A stretch of 61,964 nt of DNA from Sphingobacteriales bacterium (GTDB taxonomy: Bacteria; Bacteroidota; Bacteroidia; Sphingobacteriales; Sphingobacteriaceae): the NCBI GenBank assembly GCA_015655115.1, contig JAATFQ010000073.1, positions 1 to 61,964 of the forward strand. The letters run 5' to 3'. The translations under genes were made by a program, and so were the position numbers. Numbering within the stretch: position 1 is the first letter of the stretch; each line of letters begins with the position of its first letter. The notes beneath the pieces were generated by a model. The model was given only the letters and a program-made list of their open reading frames with translations, had not been told where the DNA came from and ran no database searches. Shown in pieces: positions 37,075-46,350 of this stretch.

Positions 37075-37854
37075 ATGTCAGAAAAACATTGGCATATGGA
37101 TTCAAAACAAGTATTACGGCTTAATTACACTGAAGATTTCAGAGTAGCCTGCAGAATCAATGGTGTAAGTTGTGATGAAGTACTTCAGTATTTTATCAAT
37201 AAAGTTTCTTTTTATGCTTTTAACGGTGGGGAAATGGATGCCTCTGCAATGGTTGCAACGAACATTATTCTGGAATGTAAAGAAGATCTGGGAAGTAACC
37301 TCGTCCCTGTAAAAGACAGAAAAGTGCAGCGTGTTTTTATCAAGCATATTGAAATACTCAGTAAATTGGCTGATAACCCGCATTTAAATACCCTGGAGAA
37401 AATCCAGGAGAGTTTTTATTTAATGGAAGAATGGGCTTTAGAAATGCTGCCGCTGGTAGATTACGAAATTGCTGTACTGGCAGAAGACGGGATATCTTTG
37501 GTGATTTCTTTTGACTTCAACCTATTGTGTAAAGTAAATGGCCTGGAAGTAATTAATGTTTTGCAGTATTTTATCGACAGGATATCTTTGCCTGTAGACA
37601 GAGCACTTAATTTACATGGCCATGTAAAAACTGAATCTAGCCTGGTACTTCTGGAAATGCTGCTGATTGGCAGGTCGCATGACGATCAGAAAATTATAAG
37701 GACCGAAACTTATGAAAGGTTTCGGGAAAAACTCGACGACCTTGATGGCTGGCTGGCAGATGAAAAAAGTGTGGACGCGCGCATCAACGCATACAGGGTT
37801 TTTTATATGGGCTGGTACAATACACTCACTAAAGGCCTGGAAGGAGGAGGATAG
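37075..37854 (+). CDS. Unrecognised protein with two RHH-like motifs (tandem copy 2)
   Basis: This 259-residue paralogue of the preceding gene has unknown function. The same internal duplication is present: about residues 14-49 (LRLNYTEDFRVACRING, then EVLQYFINKVSFYAF) and about 147-177 (LVISFDFNLLCKVNG, then NVLQYFIDRISL). GGEMD after the first motif and EMLPL.(D/N)YE before the second are shared by both copies. It ends in FYMGWYNTL like its twin. It is soluble and lacks signal or metal motifs. It is convergent with an XRE regulator whose stop lies only 7 nt away. I used ATG 37075; a TTG 15 nt upstream is less likely. Confidence 0.65.
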   Translation: MSEKHWHMDSKQVLRLNYTEDFRVACRINGVSCDEVLQYFINKVSFYAFNGGEMDASAMVATNIILECKEDLGSNLVPVKDRKVQRVFIKHIEILSKLADNPHLNTLEKIQESFYLMEEWALEMLPLVDYEIAVLAEDGISLVISFDFNLLCKVNGLEVINVLQYFIDRISLPVDRALNLHGHVKTESSLVLLEMLLIGRSHDDQKIIRTETYERFREKLDDLDGWLADEKSVDARINAYRVFYMGWYNTLTKGLEGGG

Positions 37855-37861
37855 GGAAATC

Positions 37862-38128
37862 TTACGTGTTGTCCTTCGTAGTCTTTTTTAAAGAAGTTTC
37901 AGGTAAAAAATCTTTAGGCGATAGCCCAAAGTGATCTGCAAAAATATTGATGTGTTTTAAATTGTACTTTGCGGGATTCCCTATGTTTTCCACATTGCCT
38001 ATAAAAGATGCCTTTACTCCAATAATATAGGCAATATCTTCCTGACGTAATTGTTTATCTGTCCTCAATTTCCTAACAAAATCTATTACGTGCTGCTCAA
38101 TAAGATCGAGTTTTACTTTATCTTCCAT
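37862..38128 (-). CDS. XRE-family helix-turn-helix regulator
   Basis: This 88-residue protein has a Cro/C1-type HTH at about residues 18-72 (LRQEDIAYIIGVKASFIGNVE, then a helix leading to FADHFGLSPKDFLP). It is a single-domain DNA-binding protein, typical of autoregulators or antitoxin-like regulators. Two AT-rich palindromes directly upstream of its start (38141-38180) are good candidates for its own operator. It is convergent with the tandem unrecognised genes and not obviously cotranscribed with anything. Its target genes are not known. Confidence 0.85.
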   Translation of the reverse strand: MEDKVKLDLIEQHVIDFVRKLRTDKQLRQEDIAYIIGVKASFIGNVENIGNPAKYNLKHINIFADHFGLSPKDFLPETSLKKTTKDNT

Positions 38129-38140
38129 TTGAGGCTAAGT

Positions 38141-38180
38141 AAATTATATTAGCATATATAATTTACATCTATATATGTAA
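38141..38180. promoter_or_regulatory. Two adjacent palindromes upstream of the XRE gene
   Basis: Arms AAATTATAT (38141-38149) and ATATAATTT (38156-38164) are perfect complements. A second pair, TTACAT (38163-38168) and ATGTAA (38175-38180), follows directly. They begin 13 nt before the XRE start codon, the position expected for an autoregulatory operator. Confidence 0.4.
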
Positions 38181-38330
38181 TTAAAATATTATTAGCATTT
38201 ATTAGGCCAGGTTATCGGATGGCGCCAATATTTGTGGTTTTGATCGTGATTCTAATGTGTTTTTGTAATTAATAATTCAGCTGCCAGTAGTATTACTGCA
38301 CTTACAGACCGATTTCTGGCGGGAGGGCAG

Positions 38331-38819
38331 CTATTTTTTGATCAGCTTAAAGAATTTTTCTACATCTTTTTCACTGCTGGATGCAAATTGCAATTTTTTA
38401 TCAGGCCCATACAGGTAAAGCGCAGGGTATTGTTTAGGATGAAAAGCCATGATAAACACATGATCGCGATCCTGTACTACTTTAGCATTCCGCTTTGTTA
38501 ATAGTGGCTTTCCGTAATTGGTCATGAAATAATCTATTGAGCGGTACTCATCCTGGGAAATCAGGTAAATATTAATTTTTTCCAGCTCTTTAATCCTCTT
38601 GCTCATCTGGGCTACAACTTTCTGGCAGTGCCCGCAGGTGGCATCAAAAAAGATAATCAGCGACTGTTTTCCCTGTGGTATAGAATAAGTAGAGAATGGG
38701 GAATTATCTCTGTTATAGAATATGGAATTTGGCATAGCCGAGCCTGCCGCATTTGTATCTTGTGCAGATACAGATAAGGTAAATAAGATGGCCGTTAAGC
38801 AGGCGAATAAATATTTCAT
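38331..38819 (-). CDS. Thioredoxin-like periplasmic protein with CGHC motif
   Basis: This 162-residue protein has a signal peptide (KYLFACLTAILFTLSVSAQ) and a thioredoxin fold of the TlpA/AhpC type. The redox motif is Cys62-Gly-His-Cys65 (FFDATCGHCQK), and the cis-proline is Pro132 (KQYPALYLYG). It is likely a periplasmic disulfide reductase or a specialised oxidoreductase. It is shorter than typical TlpA-like proteins of Bacteroidota, which often carry an N-terminal DUF4369 domain that is absent here. Upstream a near -7 element (GATATTTG on the minus strand) is seen. It is divergent from the membrane protein at 38949. Confidence 0.85.
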   Translation of the reverse strand: MKYLFACLTAILFTLSVSAQDTNAAGSAMPNSIFYNRDNSPFSTYSIPQGKQSLIIFFDATCGHCQKVVAQMSKRIKELEKINIYLISQDEYRSIDYFMTNYGKPLLTKRNAKVVQDRDHVFIMAFHPKQYPALYLYGPDKKLQFASSSEKDVEKFFKLIKK

Positions 38820-38948
38820 ATCAGTTGATGTAGCTAGAAATGCAAATATCGGTTTTTATAATTTTTTTTTGTCACTATAATAACAGTTTTGTCAATTAAT
38901 AACTGACATTTACAAAATGATTTTATCATTAAATTTTCTCCTTCAGTT

Positions 38949-40523
38949 ATGAATCAAACCAGCGCTAATTGGTTTTCTTTCAAAAATACAGATGGGCTCG
39001 TCTTTGCCATTTTAGGATTCTTATCGGTGATATTAATGACAGGTCATAATGGGATAGGCATCTCACCGGATTCTATTGTATACCTGAGTGTGGCCAGAAA
39101 TGTCATTCACGATGGTGCCATGGTAGATTATATCAGGCAACCTTTGGTAGATTTCCCTGTCTTCTATCCTTCATTTTTAAGCGCAGCAGGTTTTCTTTTC
39201 AGGGCAGATCCTTTGCAGGCTGGCGTTTACCTCAATGGATTTCTTTTTGCATCCGTGATTGTGGCTACAGGGTATCTTATTGATACCTTCAATGTTAAAT
39301 CGCAATGGTATAAATGGATTGTTTTGTTCTCCATCGCATTGAGTCCTTCTCTGTTGGAAATTTATTCCATGTTATGGTCAGAGACTTTATTCATTCTTTT
39401 GATTCTTTTTTTTATGATAGCCCTGCATAGTTATTTTAAAAGCCGGAGTATATGGAAGTTAATGCTTTGCGCCTGTATAGCAGGCATTGCCTGTATTACA
39501 CGCTATGCAGGAATAACCCTGATTGCCACTGGACTGATGCTGATCTTGTTTGACTCTTCCTTAAAGCTAAATAAGAAGCTGTTTTGCCTCTGTTTGTTCG
39601 GATCTCTTTCTACCGGATTTTTATTAGCCAACCTGCTACATAATGCGGCCGTAACAGGCCTGATGACAGGGCCCAGAGAGGCTGGGATTACTTCGTTACA
39701 AGACAATATCGGATATTACACACAGGTAATTATGGATTGGCTGCCTGTTTCGAACCCATATATTTTAATAAGCAGTTTGGTTATGGTTCTTATATTTTTG
39801 AGTATAGTTATTCTATTTTTAAGAACGATATATCTGCATATGAGCAGTCAGACATCACCTGGCACGCAGCGCAGTTATGCTGCAGGCGACTATATTTTCA
39901 CTGCCTATTTTATCGTATATACTGTATTTATAATAGGTATTTCCACACTTTCTCATTTCGAACAGATCAATAACAGGTTATTATCGCCACTGTATATCCC
40001 TTTTTTAATCAGCTTGACAGCGTGGCTACCCGGATGTATGGCGCGATTGGAAATTAAGCAACGTCAGCTTGCCCTGGTAGCAGTATTATTCTTTGCAGTA
40101 CTATTCCAGGTTAATCAATTCAAAAATTTAAAGCAGCAATACCACGACTATACCACATATGGTATACCTGGATATACAGACGATACATGGCAATACTCTC
40201 CGTTAGTAGCTTTTCTGAAGACCCGGCATAATGTTTTTGATACTGGCTATAGTATTTATTCCAATGCCCATGAAGCTGTATATTTCAATGGAGGACTACA
40301 GTCGGCCTCTGTTCCACATAGGAATGATAAGAAAGACATCCATGATTTCTTCAGTGAGAATGGGTTTTATTTAATCTGGTTCAATCAGATTACCGATCAC
40401 GAATTAATCAGTATGGCACAAATAGGGAAAAATGCCTCTGTTATCAAAAGGTACATGTTTAAAGATGGGGCCATTTACTTTGTAACCCCACATCATACCC
40501 TTAAGCACCATCGTATTATTTAG
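38949..40523 (+). CDS. Polytopic membrane protein, possible GT-C glycosyltransferase
   Basis: This 524-residue integral membrane protein has about 10-12 hydrophobic segments and a soluble C-terminal part of about 110 residues. The first loop contains GISPDSIVYLSVARNVI, and then WSETLFILLILFF and ITRYAGITL. This layout, with an acidic residue in the first extracytoplasmic loop, resembles lipid-sugar-dependent GT-C glycosyltransferases of the PMT/ArnT superfamily, but no definite family motif lets me assign it. It is monocistronic and starts 129 nt from the divergent thioredoxin-like gene. The product could equally be an uncharacterised membrane protein; the substrate is unknown. Confidence 0.7.
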   Translation: MNQTSANWFSFKNTDGLVFAILGFLSVILMTGHNGIGISPDSIVYLSVARNVIHDGAMVDYIRQPLVDFPVFYPSFLSAAGFLFRADPLQAGVYLNGFLFASVIVATGYLIDTFNVKSQWYKWIVLFSIALSPSLLEIYSMLWSETLFILLILFFMIALHSYFKSRSIWKLMLCACIAGIACITRYAGITLIATGLMLILFDSSLKLNKKLFCLCLFGSLSTGFLLANLLHNAAVTGLMTGPREAGITSLQDNIGYYTQVIMDWLPVSNPYILISSLVMVLIFLSIVILFLRTIYLHMSSQTSPGTQRSYAAGDYIFTAYFIVYTVFIIGISTLSHFEQINNRLLSPLYIPFLISLTAWLPGCMARLEIKQRQLALVAVLFFAVLFQVNQFKNLKQQYHDYTTYGIPGYTDDTWQYSPLVAFLKTRHNVFDTGYSIYSNAHEAVYFNGGLQSASVPHRNDKKDIHDFFSENGFYLIWFNQITDHELISMAQIGKNASVIKRYMFKDGAIYFVTPHHTLKHHRII

Positions 40524-40538
40524 TCTGCGGCTTGGGCG

Positions 40539-40578
40539 GGGCTTAATCTATGGCATCAGGGCTTAATCCCTGGCATGA
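40539..40578 (+). repeat. 20-nt tandem duplication at the tdk stop
   Basis: Two imperfect 20-nt copies (40539-40558 and 40559-40578, GGGCTTAATC...TGGCAT) lie head to tail. The second covers the last codons and stop of tdk, so the first looks like a duplicated gene end. Confidence 0.55.
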
Positions 40579-41138
40579 AAGCAGGCCCTGCAACGGGGCT
40601 CGTAGCTTTCCTTTTCGCCAAGCAGTATCTTAGCTTCACTGGCTACCTTACGGTAAGAGTACATTGCCGGGCATCCGCAGCGCATACAAACAGCATTCAC
40701 TTTCGTTACCAGTTCTGCTATAGCCATCAATGCCGGAACAGGTCCGAAAGGTTTACCTGTAAAATCCATGTCCAGGCCGGCTACAATAACCCTTATCCCT
40801 TTATTTGCCAGTTCATTGCATACCTCAGGCAGTCCTTCGTCAAAAAATTGCGCTTCATCAATCCCAACTACCTGTGTGTCTCCGCGCAGTAAAAGGATCG
40901 CTGCGGAGTTATCTACCGGCGTAGAGGGAATGCTGTTATAGTTATGGGATACAACCGCCGTTTCATCATAGCGTGTGTCTGTTACAGGCTTAAATATTTC
41001 AACGTTCAGCTTAGCGATCTCTGCACGTTTCAGTCTTCTGATCAGTTCTTCTGTTTTTCCGGAAAACATGGAGCCGCAAATTACTTCAATGCTGCCACCA
41101 AATTCTCCTCTTCTGTAATTCTGTTCGCTAAATAACAT
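40563..41138 (-). CDS. tdk: Thymidine kinase
   Basis: This type II thymidine kinase of 191 residues phosphorylates thymidine in the salvage pathway. The P-loop is at residues 22-29 (GSMFSGKT), followed by [11 protein letters not shown]. The Walker B-like DEAQFFDE holds the catalytic Glu. The lasso region has zinc-binding cysteine pairs (CMRCGCP and CRAC near the end). I placed the start at the ATG at 41138 because the alignable protein begins there ([19 protein letters not shown]); an upstream in-frame ATG at 41195 would add 19 unconserved residues. It is divergent from the acidic protein at 41393 across a 254-nt gap with no other gene. Confidence 0.93.
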   Translation of the reverse strand: MLFSEQNYRRGEFGGSIEVICGSMFSGKTEELIRRLKRAEIAKLNVEIFKPVTDTRYDETAVVSHNYNSIPSTPVDNSAAILLLRGDTQVVGIDEAQFFDEGLPEVCNELANKGIRVIVAGLDMDFTGKPFGPVPALMAIAELVTKVNAVCMRCGCPAMYSYRKVASEAKILLGEKESYEPRCRACFHARD

Positions 41139-41392
41139 GGGTAATTTTAGGGGTATCTGACTGGCAAATATCGAAATTCCATTGTTAAATGCCATTAATA
41201 TTTACATGTAGTATCCTAAATTAATAAATAAGACCGTTAGCAGCTTAAATAGCACAACGTTAAGGGAATTTACTGTTTGCATCTCGCTAAAATGAAAAAA
41301 CAAGATAGGAATGAACAGCCCCTTAAATTTTTATAGTACTTTTGAATATCAATTTGACCAACATAAACCATTAATTATTTCGTTATACAGCT

Positions 41393-42589
41393 ATGATGAA
41401 CCAGGAGGATATCTTTAAAAAAATAGGACAGATACTTAGTGAGTTAAATGATCAGTATCAATACTTAGCTCAAAATCCCCAGGAACTTAACGACTTGGAA
41501 CTCGAGCTTTTTCTTGCCAATTCAAACTTTTTGTCTGACCATGTTCAGATCATCAAAAAGATAAATAGTAAGAACATTCAGAAAATATTGCCGGAGCATA
41601 CCGAAATACATAAAGTTGTGCCTGCTGTTGAGGTATCAGTATCACCAATTGAAGAAAAGCACATTGAGGCTGACAAACCTATGCTTGAAGAAGAGCTCTT
41701 TAAGCTCGATAATGAGCCTTCCACTTTCGAATTTATCCTGTCGGACAGAACACCTTCCGATCAGTTTGAATTTGAGGAAAAGCCCATTGATGAAATATTC
41801 GACAGGCCGTTGAGTACCGAGGAGCAAGAGATTATCGCCCGTAAGCAGAAGCTGCGTGAAAAAATTGATCAGGAAGAACTGGAAGCTCCCATTGTTGAAG
41901 AAGATGAAATCGGACCGGAACCTTTCTTAGTTGCCGAAAACAATACTGTGCATTATCAGGAGGAAGAAGTAAATGAAGAATTTGAAGAAGAGAGAGCTGC
42001 TGAACAAAATATCCCAGAGGAAGAAGTAAAAGAGGAAGAAGCAAAAGAAGCAATTGAAGAAGAAAATGTTGTAAAAGAAGGTTCTGTACAAGAATCCGCT
42101 GTGGTAGAAAAACCATTTATAGGAAAACAAGCCGTTATAGTAGATGAGCTTGCCGAAAAAGTAGAAACAGTGCATCTGGCGAAACCAAAAGAGCATAGTG
42201 CGCCAGTGGTAAGAGCTGAGGAGGTTCAGGAAGCAGAGACGATAGTGCCGCCAGTTGCCGTACAGCCCGTTATTAAGCCTGCTACACTCAACGATATCCT
42301 GGCAGGCAACAAGAGTGTCAATAACAATGTTGGAAGCAGCAGAACCGAGATAAAAGACCTGAAGCAGGCGATCAGCTTAAATGATAAAATGCTTTATATC
42401 AGAGATCTTTTCAACGGTTATAATCTGGCTTATGCTGAAGCTGTAGACCTTTTAAACAAGATGCCTGATTTTCAGACTGCTGATCACTTTTTAAAGAATA
42501 ACTATGCGGTAAAGCATAACTGGGCTGCAAAACAGGATACAGCAGATCAGTTTTATGAATTATTAAATCGCCGTTTTCCTGCTAAATAA
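41393..42589 (+). CDS. Acidic hypothetical protein
   Basis: This 398-residue cytoplasmic protein with no recognised domain has three parts. A helical N-terminus (about 1-70, DIFKKIGQILSELNDQYQYL) is followed by a long low-complexity middle rich in Glu, Pro and Val (about 80-290, with EEEVNEEFEEERAAEQ and similar), and then a conserved-looking helical C-terminus (about 320-398, LKQAISLNDKMLYIRDLFNGY). The C-terminal part resembles short domains in several Bacteroidota hypothetical proteins that precede the rodA block. A TACTTTTG element matching the -7 consensus lies at 41337-41344. Its last 8 nt overlap the end of rodA on the other strand. Two adjacent ATGs open the gene. Confidence 0.75.
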   Translation: MMNQEDIFKKIGQILSELNDQYQYLAQNPQELNDLELELFLANSNFLSDHVQIIKKINSKNIQKILPEHTEIHKVVPAVEVSVSPIEEKHIEADKPMLEEELFKLDNEPSTFEFILSDRTPSDQFEFEEKPIDEIFDRPLSTEEQEIIARKQKLREKIDQEELEAPIVEEDEIGPEPFLVAENNTVHYQEEEVNEEFEEERAAEQNIPEEEVKEEEAKEAIEEENVVKEGSVQESAVVEKPFIGKQAVIVDELAEKVETVHLAKPKEHSAPVVRAEEVQEAETIVPPVAVQPVIKPATLNDILAGNKSVNNNVGSSRTEIKDLKQAISLNDKMLYIRDLFNGYNLAYAEAVDLLNKMPDFQTADHFLKNNYAVKHNWAAKQDTADQFYELLNRRFPAK

Positions 42590-43850
42590 AGCCCATTCTA
42601 TTTGAATCCAGTTTCAGGAAGATAAAAAGTAATACGGTAAAACTCCATAACGAAGAACCTCCATAGCTGATAAAAGGCAGAGGGATTCCGATTACGGGGA
42701 TAATGCCTATAGTCATTCCGATATTGATAAAAACGTGGAAAAAGATAATACTGGCCACACAATATCCATAAACCCTGGAGAAAGCCGAGCGCTGCCGTTC
42801 TGCTAAATTAATAATGCGCAGCAGCATAAAAATATACAGGCTAATTACTACTGTACAGCCAATAAAGCCCCATTCTTCACCTATGGTAGAGAAGATAAAG
42901 TCGGTACTCTGCTCGGGCACATAGCCATATTTCGTTTGTGTGCCCTCCAGGAAGCCGCGGCCGGTCAGCTGTCCGGAGCCAATAGCAATCTTAGACTGGA
43001 TCACATTATATCCTGCCCCCTTGGGATCAGATTTCAGACCCAGCATAATTTCTATACGTATCCGCTGATGTGGTTCCAGTACTTTTTCATAAGCGAGCTT
43101 CACCACAAATAAATACGCAATAGCAATAATCGTAGCCATCACTATCGAGATCATTATCTTCTGTTTGCGTTTATTCTGATAGATGAAGAAACCGCCGACG
43201 GCAAGGATGATTGGAATCAGAATATAAAGAGGGACGAGGAAGTCGGCAATAAACAAAACAATCATTCCCAGAAAGATCAGCAGGAAATAACCAGACAGGC
43301 CTTCGCGGTAAAGAGGGAACATAAAAGCAAGGAATACCAGGCCAGAACCCGTATCAGGCTGCAGCATGATCAGGAATAGCGGGAAAATAATAATCAGTGC
43401 TACAATAAAAATAGACTTGATATCCCGGAATTTCGGGTTAAAGTTACCTACATATCGTGCCACGAGCAATGCGGTGCCAAACTTTGCCAGCTCTGAAGGC
43501 TGCAGCCTGAAACCACCGCCCAAAGATATCCATGCCTGGTTACCGCCAACATTACGCCCAACAACCAATACCGCCATCAGCAGCAGCATAGTAATGCCAT
43601 ATACAATAGGGGAGAATACACTGAAAAACTTGGCGTCCAGCAGTAAAATCGAAAAACCAAGGATCAGCCCTGTGATGATATAAATCAGCTGTTTCCCGTA
43701 ATTACTGCCGAAATTAAACAAGCTAGATGTATCCGGATTATATATAGAAGCATAGATATTTACAAATCCAATAGTACATAAAGCCACATAAATTAAAATA
43801 GTGATCCAGTCTACATTGAAGAAAAAGCGGCTGCCTTGCTGTGTACTCAT
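42582..43850 (-). CDS. rodA: RodA, SEDS-family peptidoglycan glycosyltransferase
   Basis: This 422-residue protein with about ten membrane segments polymerises lipid II during cell elongation, together with the PBP2 encoded just upstream. SEDS features include GGNQAWISLGGGFRLQPSE near residue 105, GSGQLTGRGFLEGTQTKYG, VPEQSTDFIFSTIGEEWGF and the C-terminal GIPLPFISYGGSS. The start ATG overlaps the mrdA stop in an ATGA arrangement (43847-43850), showing translational coupling. Its stop overlaps the convergent acidic-protein gene by 8 nt. It is the last gene of the mre/mrd operon. Confidence 0.96.
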   Translation of the reverse strand: MSTQQGSRFFFNVDWITILIYVALCTIGFVNIYASIYNPDTSSLFNFGSNYGKQLIYIITGLILGFSILLLDAKFFSVFSPIVYGITMLLLMAVLVVGRNVGGNQAWISLGGGFRLQPSELAKFGTALLVARYVGNFNPKFRDIKSIFIVALIIIFPLFLIMLQPDTGSGLVFLAFMFPLYREGLSGYFLLIFLGMIVLFIADFLVPLYILIPIILAVGGFFIYQNKRKQKIMISIVMATIIAIAYLFVVKLAYEKVLEPHQRIRIEIMLGLKSDPKGAGYNVIQSKIAIGSGQLTGRGFLEGTQTKYGYVPEQSTDFIFSTIGEEWGFIGCTVVISLYIFMLLRIINLAERQRSAFSRVYGYCVASIIFFHVFINIGMTIGIIPVIGIPLPFISYGGSSLWSFTVLLFIFLKLDSNRMGFI

Positions 43851-45835
43851 CGCGTAGTTTGAATAGGGGGTTTAATAGTTGCAGGTTTAACAGTTACAGG
43901 TTTGGTAGCTGCAGGCTTACTGGTTACCGTATTCGCAGCTGGTACTGGAACAGTCAGTATTTTACCTGTGCTATCAGTGGGCTTAGGTACAAATTTTGCT
44001 TTAGGTTTGGGTATTTCTGGCAGTATCACTTGTTTTTTCATCCATTCTGCACGCTCAATCCTGTTACCTGAAAGTTTGCCTGTCAGATATTTCTCCGTAA
44101 GGTAGCTGGCAATTGGTGCTGCATACGAGCCGCCGAAACCGGCATTTTCCACAATTACAGCAATAGCTATTTTGGGGTTATCACGAGGAGCAAAACCAAT
44201 AAATACAGAGTGGTTTTTTCCGTGTGGGTTTTGTACAGTACCTGTTTTTCCGCAAAAGAGGATATTCGGTATGGCCGACTCCCGTGCGGTACCATAAGGT
44301 GCATTTACAGCATCCTGCATCCCATCTATTACAGGCTCAAAATGCGGCAGGTCGATGCCCACATAATTTTTTATCAGGTATTCTTTTTTAACTTCCTTCT
44401 TCTCGCCGATGCCTTTGATTAAATGCGGCTTGATATAATATCCCCTGTTGGCGATGATTGCCATGATATTGGCCATTTGCAAAGGAGTAGCACTCATCTC
44501 CCCCTGGCCAATGGCCAATGAAATGACTGTCGTATACCCCCAGTATTTACCAAATCTTTTAGTGTATTCCTCCGAGGTGAACAGGCGGCCCTTACGTTCA
44601 AAAGGCATATCCAGGTCAAGCTTAGAGCCTAAACCGAACTTCCTTACCTTAGCTGCCCAGGAGTCGTATGCAGCAGTTTTGCTTTTAAACTTGCTTTGTG
44701 TCATCAGTTTCTGAAAAACGTAACAGGCATACGTATTACAGGATCTAGCCAGTCCCCGGCGCATAGAAATAGGTCCGTCTACGTGTTCGCAGCGTACCAG
44801 GTGATTTCCGGCCCAGTAACCTCCGGGGCAGTTGAAAGTTGTATTCGGATCAATTACGCCTTCCTGCAATGCAATCAAATCGTCTACCGGTTTAAAAGCG
44901 GAGCCAGGAGAATAATAACCAGAAACCGGGCGCACAGTAAAAGGGCGGTTTGGAGAACGGAAAATATCCATATAGTTATTTCCCTGCTGTCTGCCCACCA
45001 TCAGGTTAGGGTCGTACGTGGGACTGCTGACAAAAGCGAGCACTTCTCCTGTTGCAGGTTCAATAGCCACAATACTGCCTACTTTATTTTTCAGCAGCTC
45101 TTCGCCCAACTTCTGCATTTCTATATCCAGCGAGGAAACCAGCGTTTCACCAGACACCGCCAAAGTATCACGCTTACCTTCCAGGTAACTTCCCTGCGGA
45201 ACATTGCGGGCATTATATATTGTATTTTCTACACCGCGTTCACCACGCAGCACATCATTATATTCGCGTTCAATGCCAGACTTGCCGATATAATCTCCCG
45301 GGCGGTAATAGCCGTCACTTTCATCAATATCCTTCTCAGATACTTCCTTCACATAGCCAAAAAACTGTCCGGCCACACTATCAGGATAATGTCTTACCGT
45401 TCTGTTTTGGGTTTCGAACCCTATAAAACGCGAAAGCCGCTCCTGCAATGCAGCATAAGTCTGCACCGACAATTGTTTCTCAAACACCGAGCGCTGATAT
45501 AACGACTGACTTCTCGCTTTATTAAAGCGTTTATGGAAGCCCTTCATATCAATCCCGATAATGCGGCAGAGTTCCAGCGTGTCAAAGGGCTTCACCAGAT
45601 TTGGCGTTACCATTAAATCATACACAGGCTCATTCTGCACCATCACCTTGTTATTGCGGTCCAGGATTACCCCACGGGCGGGAAAAGTATATTTTTTGCG
45701 CAGCACATTGCTATTCGCCGACAGGAAATAGCGGTCGCTTGCCACCTGGATATAGAAAAGCTGTCCTATCAGGATAAGAGCAACCACTATAAACAAGCCT
45801 TGAATGATATATTTTCTGTTAAAAAGATTATCCAT
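43847..45835 (-). CDS. mrdA: Penicillin-binding protein 2 (elongasome transpeptidase)
   Basis: This 662-residue class B penicillin-binding protein cross-links peptidoglycan in the lateral wall with RodA. It has one N-terminal membrane segment (YIIQGLFIVVALILIGQLFYI), a dimerisation/pedestal domain to about 230, then a transpeptidase domain. Active-site motifs are Ser312-x-x-Lys315 (GSAFKP), Ser365-Cys-Asn367 and Lys530-Thr-Gly-Thr533. The last 55 residues are a Pro/Thr/Lys-rich tail (PKPKAKFVPKPTDS), low in complexity and probably a flexible extension into the periplasm. Its start overlaps the mreD stop by one nucleotide and its stop overlaps the rodA start. Confidence 0.96.
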   Translation of the reverse strand: MDNLFNRKYIIQGLFIVVALILIGQLFYIQVASDRYFLSANSNVLRKKYTFPARGVILDRNNKVMVQNEPVYDLMVTPNLVKPFDTLELCRIIGIDMKGFHKRFNKARSQSLYQRSVFEKQLSVQTYAALQERLSRFIGFETQNRTVRHYPDSVAGQFFGYVKEVSEKDIDESDGYYRPGDYIGKSGIEREYNDVLRGERGVENTIYNARNVPQGSYLEGKRDTLAVSGETLVSSLDIEMQKLGEELLKNKVGSIVAIEPATGEVLAFVSSPTYDPNLMVGRQQGNNYMDIFRSPNRPFTVRPVSGYYSPGSAFKPVDDLIALQEGVIDPNTTFNCPGGYWAGNHLVRCEHVDGPISMRRGLARSCNTYACYVFQKLMTQSKFKSKTAAYDSWAAKVRKFGLGSKLDLDMPFERKGRLFTSEEYTKRFGKYWGYTTVISLAIGQGEMSATPLQMANIMAIIANRGYYIKPHLIKGIGEKKEVKKEYLIKNYVGIDLPHFEPVIDGMQDAVNAPYGTARESAIPNILFCGKTGTVQNPHGKNHSVFIGFAPRDNPKIAIAVIVENAGFGGSYAAPIASYLTEKYLTGKLSGNRIERAEWMKKQVILPEIPKPKAKFVPKPTDSTGKILTVPVPAANTVTSKPAATKPVTVKPATIKPPIQTTR

Positions 45836-46350
45836 TAGCGCATTTTTCTATTAAAGAAGATCAACTCGACCAGCAGAATAGTAAACAACGTAAAGATAGC
45901 GCTAAGCAGGCATCTTAACAAGGTATAAGAGAGCTCAGTTAATTTAAAAGCCTCTAAAAAGAAAAGCACCAGATGGTGTGAAAATGTGCAGAGCACGGCA
46001 TACAGTGCAAACCATCTGAAGCCCATATGCCCTAAAGAAGGCTCAGGTTCATCAAAGTTGTCGCGGCTTACCGATACCGAAATAAAGAGGATCCTTACAA
46101 AAGCAAGTGTAACACAGGCAGCGGTATGCACGCCCAGCGTATCATAAAATGCATCCAGTGTAATCCCCGTGCCAAAAGCAATAAGGTATAATAACAAGTT
46201 AGGGATACCAAAGGGGAGTAGTAAAAGGAACAGGATATACGTGAAGGGTGTAGCCAGATTATAAAAGCTCATGTTCCTTAACAGGAGTACCTGTACAGAA
46301 AGCAGGAGAAACCACCTTACCACATTGACTAAAATAATTCTACTGTTCAT
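45835..46350 (-). CDS. mreD: MreD, rod-shape membrane protein
   Basis: This 171-residue integral membrane protein has about five hydrophobic segments (VRWFLLLSVQVLLLRN, TYILFLLLLPFGI, LLLYLIAFGTGITLDAFYDT). The GITLDAFYDTLGVHTA segment is typical of Bacteroidota MreD. It is part of the elongasome with MreB, MreC, PBP2 and RodA. Position supports the call strongly: it overlaps mreC upstream by 11 nt and mrdA downstream by 1 nt. Confidence 0.92.
   Translation of the reverse strand: MNSRIILVNVVRWFLLLSVQVLLLRNMSFYNLATPFTYILFLLLLPFGIPNLLLYLIAFGTGITLDAFYDTLGVHTAACVTLAFVRILFISVSVSRDNFDEPEPSLGHMGFRWFALYAVLCTFSHHLVLFFLEAFKLTELSYTLLRCLLSAIFTLFTILLVELIFFNRKMR

Noticed and set aside
44696..45502. Long plus-strand frame opposite mrdA
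   Set aside because: The minus strand carries all penicillin-binding protein motifs; the opposite frame has none and is an antisense shadow.
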